A stretch of 64,000 bases of DNA from Barnesiella sp. WM24 (lineage in GTDB: Bacteria; Bacteroidota; Bacteroidia; Bacteroidales; Muribaculaceae): positions 1-64,000 of the forward strand of contig NZ_SPPC01000016.1 in the NCBI RefSeq assembly GCF_004570975.1, in the 5' to 3' direction. Within the stretch, counting starts at the first letter, position 1, and the number at the start of each line of letters is the position of its first letter. Both the position numbers and the translations under genes were made by a program. Below the pieces are notes generated by a model that was given only the letters and a program-made list of their open reading frames with translations, did no database searches and was not told the DNA's origin. This document shows, piece after piece, positions 18,536 to 27,063 of the stretch.

Positions 18536-18837
18536 TGCATGTATGGCGTTTTGGTGTAACGGCGTGCGGGATCACCGCGTAGCTGTAGGGGCGACTGGAA
18601 GGTCGCCCGCAACACAAACCAAGCGAAAACGCGGTCTATCCCCGCCCGGGGATGCCGCGAAATATACGTCATCAGCGCCCGCAACACAAACCATGCGAAA
18701 ACACAGAATATCCCTGCAAGGGGATGCCGCCACATATACGTCATCGGCGGACGTGACGCGGGCGAGCTTCCACTCGCCCCTACATTGCATGTGTGTGTGT
18801 TTGCGTGGCGTTGTGGGGGATTTCGGCGTGGTGTGTT

Positions 18838-19082
18838 ATCCCCAAAGGGGATAGTCTTTGTTTAGCCGTGGGTTGAGCGTAGCGATACCCACGGTATGTT
18901 TTGTGAATTTACGATGTTTCCGTAGGAATCATCATCGTGTATCAATCGTTTCGCCAAATCAATGTTGCAATGCCGATAATTTGATGATTCCTGACGGAAA
19001 CATCATTTGCATCGGTGCTTGTCCGTGGGTATCGCTGCGCTCAACCCACGGCTACACGTCGGATTATCCCCTGTCGGGGAAA
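18838..19082. repeat. Nested palindrome, full copy 2
   Basis: Same architecture as the copy at 18291-18535, displaced by 547 bases, with scattered substitutions (for example in the central spacer and in the right outer hairpin). Confidence 0.8.
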
Positions 19083-19405
19083 TGCATGTATGGCGTTTGG
19101 TGTAGCGGCGTGTGGGATCACCGCGTAGCTGTAGGGGCGACTGGAAGGTCGCCCGCAACACAAACCATGCGAAAACACAACATATCCTCGCCCGGGGATG
19201 CCGCCACATATACGTCATCGGCGGACGTAACGCGGGCGAGCTTCCACTCGCCCCTACACTGCCTGTATGAATAGTTGTTGATAATGCTCTGTAAATCACC
19301 CCAACGCATCGGTGGACGCACCGCGGGCGAGCTTCCACTCGCCCCTACATTGCATGTGTGGTGTGTGTGTGCGTGGCGTTGTGGGGGATTTCGGCGTGGT
19401 GTGTT

Positions 19406-19492
19406 ATCCCCAAAGGGGATAGTCTTTGTTTAGCCGTGGGTATCGCTGCGCTCAACCCACGGCTACACGTCGGATTATCCCCTGTCGGGGAA
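19406..19492. repeat. Nested palindrome, collapsed copy 3
   Basis: Keeps both outer hairpins (19406-19420 and 19477-19492) but has a single inner stem-loop. The centre is missing, as if deleted between the two direct CCGTGGGT arms that the full copies carry. Confidence 0.8.
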
Positions 19493-19528
19493 ATGCATGT
19501 ATGGCGTTTTTGTGTGATAGGATGGGGA

Positions 19529-22500
19529 TTATTCGCGGATTGGGCGTACGGTGAAGCCGTAGGCGTTGTTTGTACCTCCGTTTAACGAAACGTGAGGTAT
19601 TGCCGGGTTTCCAGAGAGTCGGTTATCAAGATAGAAAAGCAATGTACTGCTTGTCCATTTGGTACCCCAGATTGGATCTGTTTGTTCTTCGTCTCTAAAT
19701 CCTGTTACAACTTGTGATGAGCTTCGTGTAAAACCGGAGGTCGCGATGAATGTAAGGTCGGCATGCGCAGGCCATGTGATTGTCGTTTCCTTTGACTTTC
19801 CGTCATTATATCCATCTATCACTTCTGTTTCTCTTACACCCATGTCACGCAGACCGGTCGCGGGGAAAAATATTTTTTGTCCCGAACCATTCTCTCCGGT
19901 AGCGATATTCCAGCCAATTTTTTGGCTGCCATCTTCGATTTTGTCATATTCATTAAGAGAACCATAAGCATTTGCTTCTGAGAGATTTGTTGTACCTACC
20001 TTTTTGCTGAACATTGAAAAAGCGTTTGGAGGCGGCATCTTATATCCGGGAGGACATGGGTCATAAATAGTTTTGGTTACATTCCGTTCGTTATTTGCAT
20101 TGTCCAAGGTGTTGGCTGCTCCTTGCTCGTCCATCTGCGAGTCCCAGAAGTTCAATATAGCATGGTGCTTGTATCGGGTATTTCTTCCATCATGCCAGTG
20201 ACGCCTGAGGTAGTCGGCAGTCAGGTCATAGTTGTCTACCTTAGGTCGCTTTGACATATAAAACTGATGAGGATTCTGGATTGAAGTTCCTATGCTGACT
20301 CCTGATTGTGCGGGAGCAATGGCATATTGCGGGTCATCGACAAAATATGCCTTATTTTTCATGTTATATTCTGTCTGCAAATGCGGTAGCCCTTTTGCCC
20401 AATCGAGAATAGCCCTGTTGTACACACCCGGCAGCATCGGGTCCTTGCGACCCCACTGATAGAAAGGATTGTCACCTGCGATAGAGGCTACGATTTCATC
20501 CTGAGATATTTTTATGGGAAGAGCCACGCTCTTTTTGGTCTTTCCGTCGGGCAGCTCAAACTCTACCCTCAGGGTAATATCGCGAGCCGGATTTCCGCCG
20601 TGCGGATCACAGTAGCCGAGATTACATGGCGCAAAATAATAATCTTTTGCCAGGGTGCTTCTTGACTTTGTGTGGATGTCGGCTGAACCGTCCCATTTAT
20701 AGTTGGTCGCCCATATGTGCCAGCTCCATAGAATCACTTTTGCCGAGTTGCGCACGGCGACTACAGCATTGCCCTGCACAAAGCGGTCGGCACGCGCGTG
20801 AAATTTAAGCATATTGCCATCAAGCTTTACCTCGGTCACGAGTTCAGGAGCGTCCTGCCAGATGAGTACGGCATCGGTGGCTCCGGTGATATTGGCTCCG
20901 GTGATTACCTCATTTTCGTGATTTACAAAATCGCGTAACACACGATGATTTTCCTCATCGTCATTGGGCAGCTCTTTTGTTCCCAAATATTTGTAAGACG
21001 ACTCGCCCGCAGTTCGCGCGTTGCCGTAGACAAGCGGCAGGCTGTAGTAGCCCGGGGCTGAGATTATGTAGCAGTTGGCGGTCTCTCCGCCTCCCGAGAG
21101 GTCGACGCTTGACGAGGGAGTACCTTGTTCAGGGTTGTTTCCCATCTTTTTGAGCATCTCTTCATATACCGACTGAGCCGGAAGAGCGATGCCGTTTTTG
21201 CTCACGAGCGCAGCCTGCGGGTCGGACAGATCAGGCTCGGGCTGCCATTGGCTTGCCGTCCATGTCTTGCCTCCGTCGACCGATGTCTGTAAAGTGAACG
21301 GGAGCGAGATGATTTTGGTCTCTGCGCCTGTCTGGGCAACTTTGGCAAAAGCCTTCAGTGCGACTTCTCCGGGAAGAAATCCATGGGCGCGTATTGACCG
21401 GGCGTCGGTCTTGCCGTCGACGGTAAGTTCGGCTACAGGCTCGACCACGATTCCGGTCGAGTTGAGCGAGTAGACAACCTTCTTGCCTGTACCCCATGTG
21501 GTTCCGGCGAGCGAAGCCTTCAGATGACGGTCGGTCCCGGTAAGCTCGTCGGTAAATTCTATATCTATTCCGGCATCGGCGGGAAGAGTCTGCGGAATCA
21601 TCATCATGGTGATTTCGCCGCCGGTGATCTCGCTGTCTTTGTCGGTGTAATAATTGTTGTTGTCTTTGTCGGCCGACGGAAGTTTCTTGCCGTCGTCGCC
21701 AAATGATATTGTGAAATCGCGTGGAGTCCCTGCTGCTGTCCACGTTCCGGAGCCAATGCGGTGGCTCCCTTTGCCGTAAACGTTTTTGATTGTGACGCTC
21801 TTGATGGTGCCGCCGAGCATTGCCTCGCCTGTCTTGACGGTCACGGCGGTGAGCGCATGGGTGAATGTAAGACTTACCGCACCTTTCTGACCTCCGTCGC
21901 AGACGGTGACAGCAGTCATGATGTCGGTCTGGTCTTTCGCATCGTCGGGCACGGTGTAGGTCAGTACCGGCGCGCCCGTGTCGGTTGCGGGAGAGTGGAT
22001 GAGGCGGCTGTCGTCAAATGCTGACGAATGGGGAGAGTAGGCGAAAAATTTCAGTGTGCCGGAATTTACCCACTGGAGTTTCAATCCGTCCTCGCGGGTC
22101 CATTGGCTGCCTGACTTGTGCATCTTCAGGTCGTGGGCGAAGTTGAGTGGGAAATCATCGCCGGGGGTGCCTGTATAGCACATCGCCGACACTCCAAACG
22201 AGTCGTGGAATCCGGCAGTGTCGGTCACCGGCGCGGCGCGTCCGGCTGAAGAGGAAGCCGCTGACACCGACATGGTGTCGGCGTCAGCGGATGAGATTTC
22301 CGTGACAAGATATAGAGGATCGGCATCGGAGTCACATGTCATCTCCCTGATGTCCAGTTGGCTGTCGGCGCGGGAGCCGGCAGTCCAGTCGCCTGTTACC
22401 TCCACGTCAAAGCTTATGCCTGTGCCGCCTGTCGACGGGCGGTCAAAGGTGTCATCTTCACATGAGGAGAACAGTGACACGGCGACAAGCGCCGCCATGC

Positions 22501-22552
22501 CGCCGGCAAAGCGTATATAGGATGATTTAAGATGTGACATAGTTGCGTTCAT
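19529..22552 (-). CDS. Large fimbrillin-family lipoprotein, probable pilus tip component
   Basis: A 1007-residue predicted lipoprotein (signal peptide, lipobox FSSC with Cys31). The N-terminal half looks like the fimbrillin fold used in type V pili (KFFAYSP, VSLTFTHALTAVTVK, TMMMIPQTL). The C-terminal half is a large domain ending in a FTVRPIRE tail, common in Bacteroidales surface adhesins. An Arg-Ala step at 61-62 (AGSRAD) is a plausible site for Arg-specific proteolytic maturation. It is the last gene of DUF3575-DUF5119-fimbrillin-tip, 24 bases after the fimbrillin. A second Met five codons in (MSHLKSS) is an equally good start. Size and position suggest the tip adhesin; this is inference. 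Confidence 0.8.
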   Translation of the reverse strand: MNATMSHLKSSYIRFAGGMAALVAVSLFSSCEDDTFDRPSTGGTGISFDVEVTGDWTAGSRADSQLDIREMTCDSDADPLYLVTEISSADADTMSVSAASSSAGRAAPVTDTAGFHDSFGVSAMCYTGTPGDDFPLNFAHDLKMHKSGSQWTREDGLKLQWVNSGTLKFFAYSPHSSAFDDSRLIHSPATDTGAPVLTYTVPDDAKDQTDIMTAVTVCDGGQKGAVSLTFTHALTAVTVKTGEAMLGGTIKSVTIKNVYGKGSHRIGSGTWTAAGTPRDFTISFGDDGKKLPSADKDNNNYYTDKDSEITGGEITMMMIPQTLPADAGIDIEFTDELTGTDRHLKASLAGTTWGTGKKVVYSLNSTGIVVEPVAELTVDGKTDARSIRAHGFLPGEVALKAFAKVAQTGAETKIISLPFTLQTSVDGGKTWTASQWQPEPDLSDPQAALVSKNGIALPAQSVYEEMLKKMGNNPEQGTPSSSVDLSGGGETANCYIISAPGYYSLPLVYGNARTAGESSYKYLGTKELPNDDEENHRVLRDFVNHENEVITGANITGATDAVLIWQDAPELVTEVKLDGNMLKFHARADRFVQGNAVVAVRNSAKVILWSWHIWATNYKWDGSADIHTKSRSTLAKDYYFAPCNLGYCDPHGGNPARDITLRVEFELPDGKTKKSVALPIKISQDEIVASIAGDNPFYQWGRKDPMLPGVYNRAILDWAKGLPHLQTEYNMKNKAYFVDDPQYAIAPAQSGVSIGTSIQNPHQFYMSKRPKVDNYDLTADYLRRHWHDGRNTRYKHHAILNFWDSQMDEQGAANTLDNANNERNVTKTIYDPCPPGYKMPPPNAFSMFSKKVGTTNLSEANAYGSLNEYDKIEDGSQKIGWNIATGENGSGQKIFFPATGLRDMGVRETEVIDGYNDGKSKETTITWPAHADLTFIATSGFTRSSSQVVTGFRDEEQTDPIWGTKWTSSTLLFYLDNRLSGNPAIPHVSLNGGTNNAYGFTVRPIRE

Positions 22553-22576
22553 CTATACTTGTTTAGGTAATTGTGA

Positions 22577-23875
22577 TTAATCCATCTTGGTGTCTACTGA
22601 CTCTTCGGTCCAGTCAGATACTTCGACCTTGAAGGTAATCTCGTTTTCAAGCACGTTGTCGCCCGGCTTTTTGCCATCTTCCGGAGTGGTTATGATGTCG
22701 TCGCCCTTGGGAAGCACGTCGGGAATAGCGGGGGGATACTGTCCGGCGCCTGAGCCTCTACCGCAGAACTGAAGGGTGTAGACATATTTCTTACCCGGCT
22801 TCCAGTCGATGTCAATGGGGACGCAGGTGTAGCCGTAGGCATTTTCCTGATATACGAATTCTTTCTTATCGTTATAGGTGTAGGGGAAGAGCTGGTGAAC
22901 ATGTCCGTCGCCCTCAACCTTGATTGCCGGGTTTTCAGCAGCCCCTGCTTCAGTTACCGGAGAATTGTGGTAAGTCTCGACGCGACACAATACAAGGATA
23001 TAGGCGCCGGTTGATGTCTCTGCGGTTGCAATCGCCCCTTCATGGGATGAGGGGTCGGCAGCAGCTTTGGCGAAGGCATATTTATCTCGTTTCTGGGGAA
23101 TCAGCATAAGGCTTGACTGGTTGCTGCCATCGTTGCCCACGATTGTGGTGGCGCTGGATTGGCTAAGTGAGCTTCCTGCGGAATGAGAACAACCGTAGCT
23201 TACGAGATTGGCTGTATTTGCCCAGTTCATGTGATGATAGTCGGCGTCGAGTCCTTCTTTCTGGAATTGAAGGTCGGCGGTCGAATTGATGTTTACGAGC
23301 CATGCTCCCTTGACATATACGCGTCTTCCTTCTTCAAGGTCGGCGCCAAGCTTGGCTTTTATCTCGATCTGAGAAAGCGCGTGGTGAAATTCCAATGCTA
23401 CCTGGTTACCGGGCGTTTTTGCCGCTTCGGCATATGTGACAACAAAATCATTCTGTCCCGCGCCTCCTGTTTCTACTGACTGGGCTACCTTGTAGTTTTG
23501 CAGGTGCTGAGAAAGATTTGTTATGCTCGGAGTCAGATAATCTTTTGCCGCCAGCGGACCGTAAGCCCAGAAGTTAATTGTGTTTACTCCTGTAGGCCAG
23601 GTTACTTTACTGTCCAGCAAGTAGATTCCTGATGACGAAGAGGGATCTTTTTTCGCTTCCATGCCGTTGATAAACATCTGGGGATAGCCAGCGGCATCGG
23701 CATAGACATAAAATCCGTCAAGGCCTTCAAGAGTAAGCGGCGTGGCGCGGCTTACCTGAGTAGTGAAGGAAATGCCTTCTCCTGCATTGATTTCCTGCAG
23801 CTCATCGGTAGAGCATGAGACAACCCCCATGGCTGCAATCAGGGCGATGCCTGATAATTTTGCATTCTGTTTCAT
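22577..23875 (-). CDS. Fimbrillin family lipoprotein (pilus subunit)
   Basis: A 432-residue predicted lipoprotein with a lipobox (VVSC, Cys21) and the typical fimbrillin start ISFTTQVSRATPL, where Arg43-Ala44 resembles the Arg-specific maturation site of type V pilins. Conserved blocks include INFWAYGP, VALEFHHALSQIEIKAKL and LMLIPQ, and it ends with an acidic beta strand (ITFKVEVSDWTEE) that could be the strand exchanged between subunits. It may build the shaft or a base adaptor. It lies between the DUF5119 gene (42 bases upstream) and the tip-like gene in one operon. Confidence 0.87.
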   Translation of the reverse strand: MKQNAKLSGIALIAAMGVVSCSTDELQEINAGEGISFTTQVSRATPLTLEGLDGFYVYADAAGYPQMFINGMEAKKDPSSSSGIYLLDSKVTWPTGVNTINFWAYGPLAAKDYLTPSITNLSQHLQNYKVAQSVETGGAGQNDFVVTYAEAAKTPGNQVALEFHHALSQIEIKAKLGADLEEGRRVYVKGAWLVNINSTADLQFQKEGLDADYHHMNWANTANLVSYGCSHSAGSSLSQSSATTIVGNDGSNQSSLMLIPQKRDKYAFAKAAADPSSHEGAIATAETSTGAYILVLCRVETYHNSPVTEAGAAENPAIKVEGDGHVHQLFPYTYNDKKEFVYQENAYGYTCVPIDIDWKPGKKYVYTLQFCGRGSGAGQYPPAIPDVLPKGDDIITTPEDGKKPGDNVLENEITFKVEVSDWTEESVDTKMD

Positions 23876-23917
23876 GATTGTTACTCTGTTAAATATATTT
23901 CGATTGTTTATTTTGAT

Positions 23918-24850
23918 TTAGTCGAGTTTTATAAGTATGTCGTCGATATTGTCCCAGTCGTCGACCGATGGCGCCATGCCTGAGTCGGCTGTGGGCAGAG
24001 TGAGTCCCGTAAGCCTGATATGTATATCGGTAGGGTCGGGGGCGTCATGCACCTGGTCGGTGACATCGAAGTTGTAATATATCTTTTCCGAGGTGTATAT
24101 TGTGAAGATGTGGCTTGTCTCGCTCTCCGGGCAGTGTCCGAAAGCGACAAAGCGGGTTGTGAGAGTGTGGTTGTCGGGACGTTCGAGCGCCAGCGGTATA
24201 GTGACTCTTTGTCCCGCCGGTGCTCTCTTTGTCGGGGAGTGGCTTTCCGCCATTCCGGAGATGGCGGCGCTTATGTCGAGGTTCTCGCTCAGATTTTTCA
24301 CGTCGGTTACCTCCACGGTGTAGCTTGCCGTAGCCTTTTCCGGGGTGAGGGTCACGACAGCGGGAGCGGAGCCTTGTTTTACTTCGGCTTGTTCAAGCGC
24401 GCCGCCCCATATGGTCTCTGGAGCGTAGCGCACCGGTTCATCGGCTGAGATTGACGGACGCGGCGGCGCGGGCATGTCACGTGACATCGGCTCCAGAAGA
24501 CCTTCCTCAAGAGTGTACAGCTCGTAGGAGTCCCAGGAGTTGCCTCGCTCGCGCACCCATTCCATTTCACCGTTGTGGAAGAGGAGCATGTATTCACCTG
24601 CCTCGACGCGTATCTTTCCACCGTTTTTATCGGTAAATTCGTAGCGTTTGTAATGTCGACCGTCGGGGGAGAAGAAGTGAACCACCATTGTCGACGGAGA
24701 GGCGTCGGGATCTTTGGACCAGTCAAATTTTACCTCGACATCCATCATGTGGGTGTGGTCGTAACATAAATCCCTGTCGATGCATGACCATAGTGTGAGA
24801 AGCATGACAGCAACGGCGATACGTGATATTGTCATCATAGGTGTATTCAT
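23918..24850 (-). CDS. DUF5119 (FimB/Mfa2-like) pilus lipoprotein
   Basis: A 310-residue lipoprotein. The start at 24850 (MNTPMMTIS) was chosen over an upstream extension because it gives a proper signal peptide with lipobox WSC and forms an ATGA overlap with the preceding gene. After the cysteine comes IDRDLCYDHTHMMDVEVKFDWS, a block I associate with DUF5119, followed by repeated beta strands and two short fibrillin-like modules. Proteins of this family accompany fimbrillins and are thought to anchor the pilus or act as minor subunits. It is the second gene of the operon, translationally coupled to the DUF3575 gene and followed by the fimbrillin. Confidence 0.85.
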   Translation of the reverse strand: MNTPMMTISRIAVAVMLLTLWSCIDRDLCYDHTHMMDVEVKFDWSKDPDASPSTMVVHFFSPDGRHYKRYEFTDKNGGKIRVEAGEYMLLFHNGEMEWVRERGNSWDSYELYTLEEGLLEPMSRDMPAPPRPSISADEPVRYAPETIWGGALEQAEVKQGSAPAVVTLTPEKATASYTVEVTDVKNLSENLDISAAISGMAESHSPTKRAPAGQRVTIPLALERPDNHTLTTRFVAFGHCPESETSHIFTIYTSEKIYYNFDVTDQVHDAPDPTDIHIRLTGLTLPTADSGMAPSVDDWDNIDDILIKLD

Positions 24851-26172
24851 CGTTTGCCTCCTTTCCTTGCGGGGTTGCCTCCAATATACCACACGAGCGA
24901 AATCTCGGCTTTTGTGGGTCCGAACCAGTTGCGGGTGTAGGTCGCCTGCCACACGTCGCAGTCATCAACATGACGGTAAGTCTTGTACTTGCCGCCGAGA
25001 TAGCCGACACCAAGGGTGAAATCGATGTTGAGGTGACGCGCCACGGGCAGCGAATAGCCGTAGGCGATGCCGGCGCCGTAGCTCCAGTCGTCGGCGATAT
25101 AGCCTTTGCCGCCAAGCTTGAAGTCGTAGGTGAGCATCTGTCCGTATATGCCTACGTGATGACCGCTGAGGCGTGAATGGTCGCCTGGGTGAGCGCGGAA
25201 CCAGTATCTCGCGCCCGCTTCTCCGCCGCTTACTCTCCACGAGCGGTGGCGGCTGTCGCTTTTCCACGGTGCATACATCCATCCCGCCTCTATGGACCAG
25301 TGTTCGCCTATCGCCACTTCGACAGCCAGATTCGGGACTGCCGCCGCGTCATAGAGCATGTTGGTCTTCAGCAGGGCGGTGAAGCGAGGCAGCGCCGTCG
25401 GGGTCATGTCGATTATCGGTGAATCGCCGGCACTCACAGGAAGGGTATTCATGGAGGTGTCGGCGGTGACGATTGTTTCGGTTGCCGGTGCTGCCGCGAC
25501 AGTGTCGGTCGAGGCTGTCGCCTCGGCAAGCGGTTCTCGGGCGACGGAATCGACCTGAGCGGCGACCTGTCGCTGACAGATTATGGTGTAGCCGGCACTT
25601 CTCATAGCGGGAAAGAAGTGTTCCGACATGTAAAACCAGGGCTTACCCCCCCCTAAAGAGCTGAGTTGGCGCTTTTTGCCGTCGATGATTTTTCCGTTGT
25701 CATCAAATATCCACACCGGGGTGTCGGCGATGATTGCCGCTGCTTCCTCGCTCCAGGGCTGACGGGCGTCAATCACCATGCGTCGCAGCATTTCCCAGTC
25801 GATGTCGGAGTCTTCCACCTTTACTGATGACTGCGGCACAGAATTGGACTCGATGATGTGGCGCGCTATGCTTTCCGCACGCTTCCGGGAGAGGCGGCGG
25901 TTATTTGGCGCGAATCCTTCGGGAGAGGCGCTTCCTCTTACTGACAGCGACATGATAGCGTCGGGCGTGGCGGCAAGGCTGTCAAGCCATGCGGTGACTT
26001 GCTGCAGTGCCGCGCGATTACCGGCATACTGCGGCTCGATAATCGAGTATCCCTGACGGAAGCTGATATTGGTGCGCAATGTGTCACAGCGCATCTCCTG
26101 AGAGTAGACCGCCGCAGGTGAGATTATGTAGAAAAACAGTATTAAATGACAAGCAAAAAATACTCTCTTCAT
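24847..26172 (-). CDS. DUF3575 / OmpA-like outer-membrane protein of the pilus operon
   Basis: A 441-residue exported protein with a signal peptide (cleavage near YSQE). Residues 40-120 contain an OmpA-like segment (LSVRGSASPEG, NRRLSRKRAESIARHI). A low-complexity Ala/Thr linker follows (about 205-250), and then a C-terminal outer-membrane domain of the DUF3575 type (LLKTNMLYDAAAVPNLAVE, IEAGWMYAPW, ISLVWYIGGN). It is the first gene of the pilus operon, with its own promoter. In Bacteroidales, DUF3575 genes commonly precede DUF5119 and fimbrillin genes. It may link the pilus base to the outer membrane and cell wall, which is inference from domains and gene order. Confidence 0.87.
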   Translation of the reverse strand: MKRVFFACHLILFFYIISPAAVYSQEMRCDTLRTNISFRQGYSIIEPQYAGNRAALQQVTAWLDSLAATPDAIMSLSVRGSASPEGFAPNNRRLSRKRAESIARHIIESNSVPQSSVKVEDSDIDWEMLRRMVIDARQPWSEEAAAIIADTPVWIFDDNGKIIDGKKRQLSSLGGGKPWFYMSEHFFPAMRSAGYTIICQRQVAAQVDSVAREPLAEATASTDTVAAAPATETIVTADTSMNTLPVSAGDSPIIDMTPTALPRFTALLKTNMLYDAAAVPNLAVEVAIGEHWSIEAGWMYAPWKSDSRHRSWRVSGGEAGARYWFRAHPGDHSRLSGHHVGIYGQMLTYDFKLGGKGYIADDWSYGAGIAYGYSLPVARHLNIDFTLGVGYLGGKYKTYRHVDDCDVWQATYTRNWFGPTKAEISLVWYIGGNPARKGGKR

Positions 26173-26236
26173 GATTGATTTTAACGAATTTAACTAAATT
26201 TTCCTTAATGTATAATCGCAAAACATTACACTGTCG

Positions 26237-26267
26237 CAAAATTAAATAATTAAAATATAACTTGCAA
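26237..26267 (-). promoter_or_regulatory. Promoter of the pilus operon
   Basis: On the minus strand, TAATTTTG (plus 26237-26244) fits TAnnTTTG, and a TTG (plus 26265-26267) lies 20 bases upstream. The leader before the DUF3575 start is about 60 bases. No inverted repeats suggesting phase-variable inversion were seen around it. Confidence 0.65.
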
Positions 26268-26393
26268 GAATTTAACACTATTGTGAGGAGAAAAGTGGTG
26301 ATTTGATTATATGAACGTGAAAAAGCGCCTTAAATGTCGGGAGATTCAACTATTCTGCATATCTTTACGTTTGAAATATAATTATAATGTAAG

Positions 26394-27050
26394 ATGAACC
26401 GGAAAGGTAAACTATATTTTCGTTACGGCACTATGGGGTCGGCAAAGACCGCTTTGCTGCTTACGACCGCCTACAACTTTGAGGAGCGTAACATGACTTA
26501 TGCATGCCTGAAGCCTGTGGTCGACACGAGGGAGAAAGAGAATGTGATACGTTCGCGCATAGGCATCGAGCGGAAGTGCATGTGGATTTATCCTGACACC
26601 GACCTTTATCATCTTGCCCAGGAGATGTTTGAGCATACGATGACGGTAATCGACTGGTTTCTTATCGATGAGGCGCAGTTTCTGACATCCGACCAGGTCG
26701 ACCAGCTCGCGCGAGTGGTTGATGACTACGGCAGCAACGTGATATGCTACGGACTGCGCACCGATTTCCGCACGAGGCTTTTTGAGGGTTCGCGCCGTCT
26801 TTTCGAGATAGCCGACACGATTGACGAGATAAAGAGCACGTGCAGTTGCGGCCGAAAGACGATAGTCAACGCGCGTATCGACGCCAACGGCGATTTTGTG
26901 ACCGACGGCGAGCAGGTGGAGATAGGCGGCGACGACCGTTATATAGCCGTGTGCCGGAAGTGCTGGCGCAACAAGAGGATAGAGCAGTCGGTGCGTGACG
27001 CGCTGCCGTTTCTTGAACTTTCAAGAAGCGGAGAGGTAAAGGAACATTAA
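26394..27050 (+). CDS. tdk: Thymidine kinase (type II)
   Basis: Phosphorylates thymidine to dTMP in the pyrimidine salvage pathway; cytoplasmic. The 218 residues are of normal length. The P-loop is GTMGSAKTALLL (residues 12-23), a variant with Ala before Lys. The DEAQF box gives the catalytic acid, GLRTDF follows, and a zinc site is formed by CSC and CRKC. The DUF3108 gene begins 13 bases after the stop. A weak -7-like sequence (TATCTTTA) lies about 32 bases upstream. Confidence 0.95.
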   Translation: MNRKGKLYFRYGTMGSAKTALLLTTAYNFEERNMTYACLKPVVDTREKENVIRSRIGIERKCMWIYPDTDLYHLAQEMFEHTMTVIDWFLIDEAQFLTSDQVDQLARVVDDYGSNVICYGLRTDFRTRLFEGSRRLFEIADTIDEIKSTCSCGRKTIVNARIDANGDFVTDGEQVEIGGDDRYIAVCRKCWRNKRIEQSVRDALPFLELSRSGEVKEH

Positions 27051-27063
27051 TAAATGCAGACCG

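Larger units (their letters stand above)
18100..19510. repeat. Extragenic palindrome block B with tandem composite units
   Basis: A 1.4-kb gene-free block between the CE8-PL1 promoter and the 3' end of the pilus operon. It holds P-plus hairpins at 18112-18137, 18585-18610 and 19131-19156, and P-minus hairpins at 18213-18238, 18758-18783, 19232-19257 and 19323-19348. It also holds three copies of a nested palindrome (18291-18535, 18838-19082, 19406-19492). Copy one and copy two are offset by 547 bases, and the partial third follows about 568 bases later. An extra fragment near 18670 repeats the tail of the P-plus module without its hairpin. The block stops about 20 bases before the stop codon of the tip-like pilus gene. 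No gene is supported here. Confidence 0.9.

Noticed and set aside
18311-19274. Open frames of 82 and 138 codons in block B that begin with the same peptide (MFSRGLSVAIPT)
   Set aside because: They are readings of the nested palindrome and P hairpins; both strands and several frames give similar open stretches, and no ribosome site or codon bias supports them.
13522-19348. CRISPR array
   Set aside because: The repeats are inverted as well as direct, the spacing is irregular (tens to hundreds of bases), the intervening sequence is itself repeated, and no cas gene is present.
24851-24952. 34-residue N-terminal extension of the DUF5119 gene
   Set aside because: It lies inside the DUF3575 coding region, and the ATGA overlap at 24847-24850 with a clean lipoprotein signal marks the real start.
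26173-26393. Invertible promoter for phase-variable pili
   Set aside because: No inverted repeats flank the -7 element in this intergenic region.
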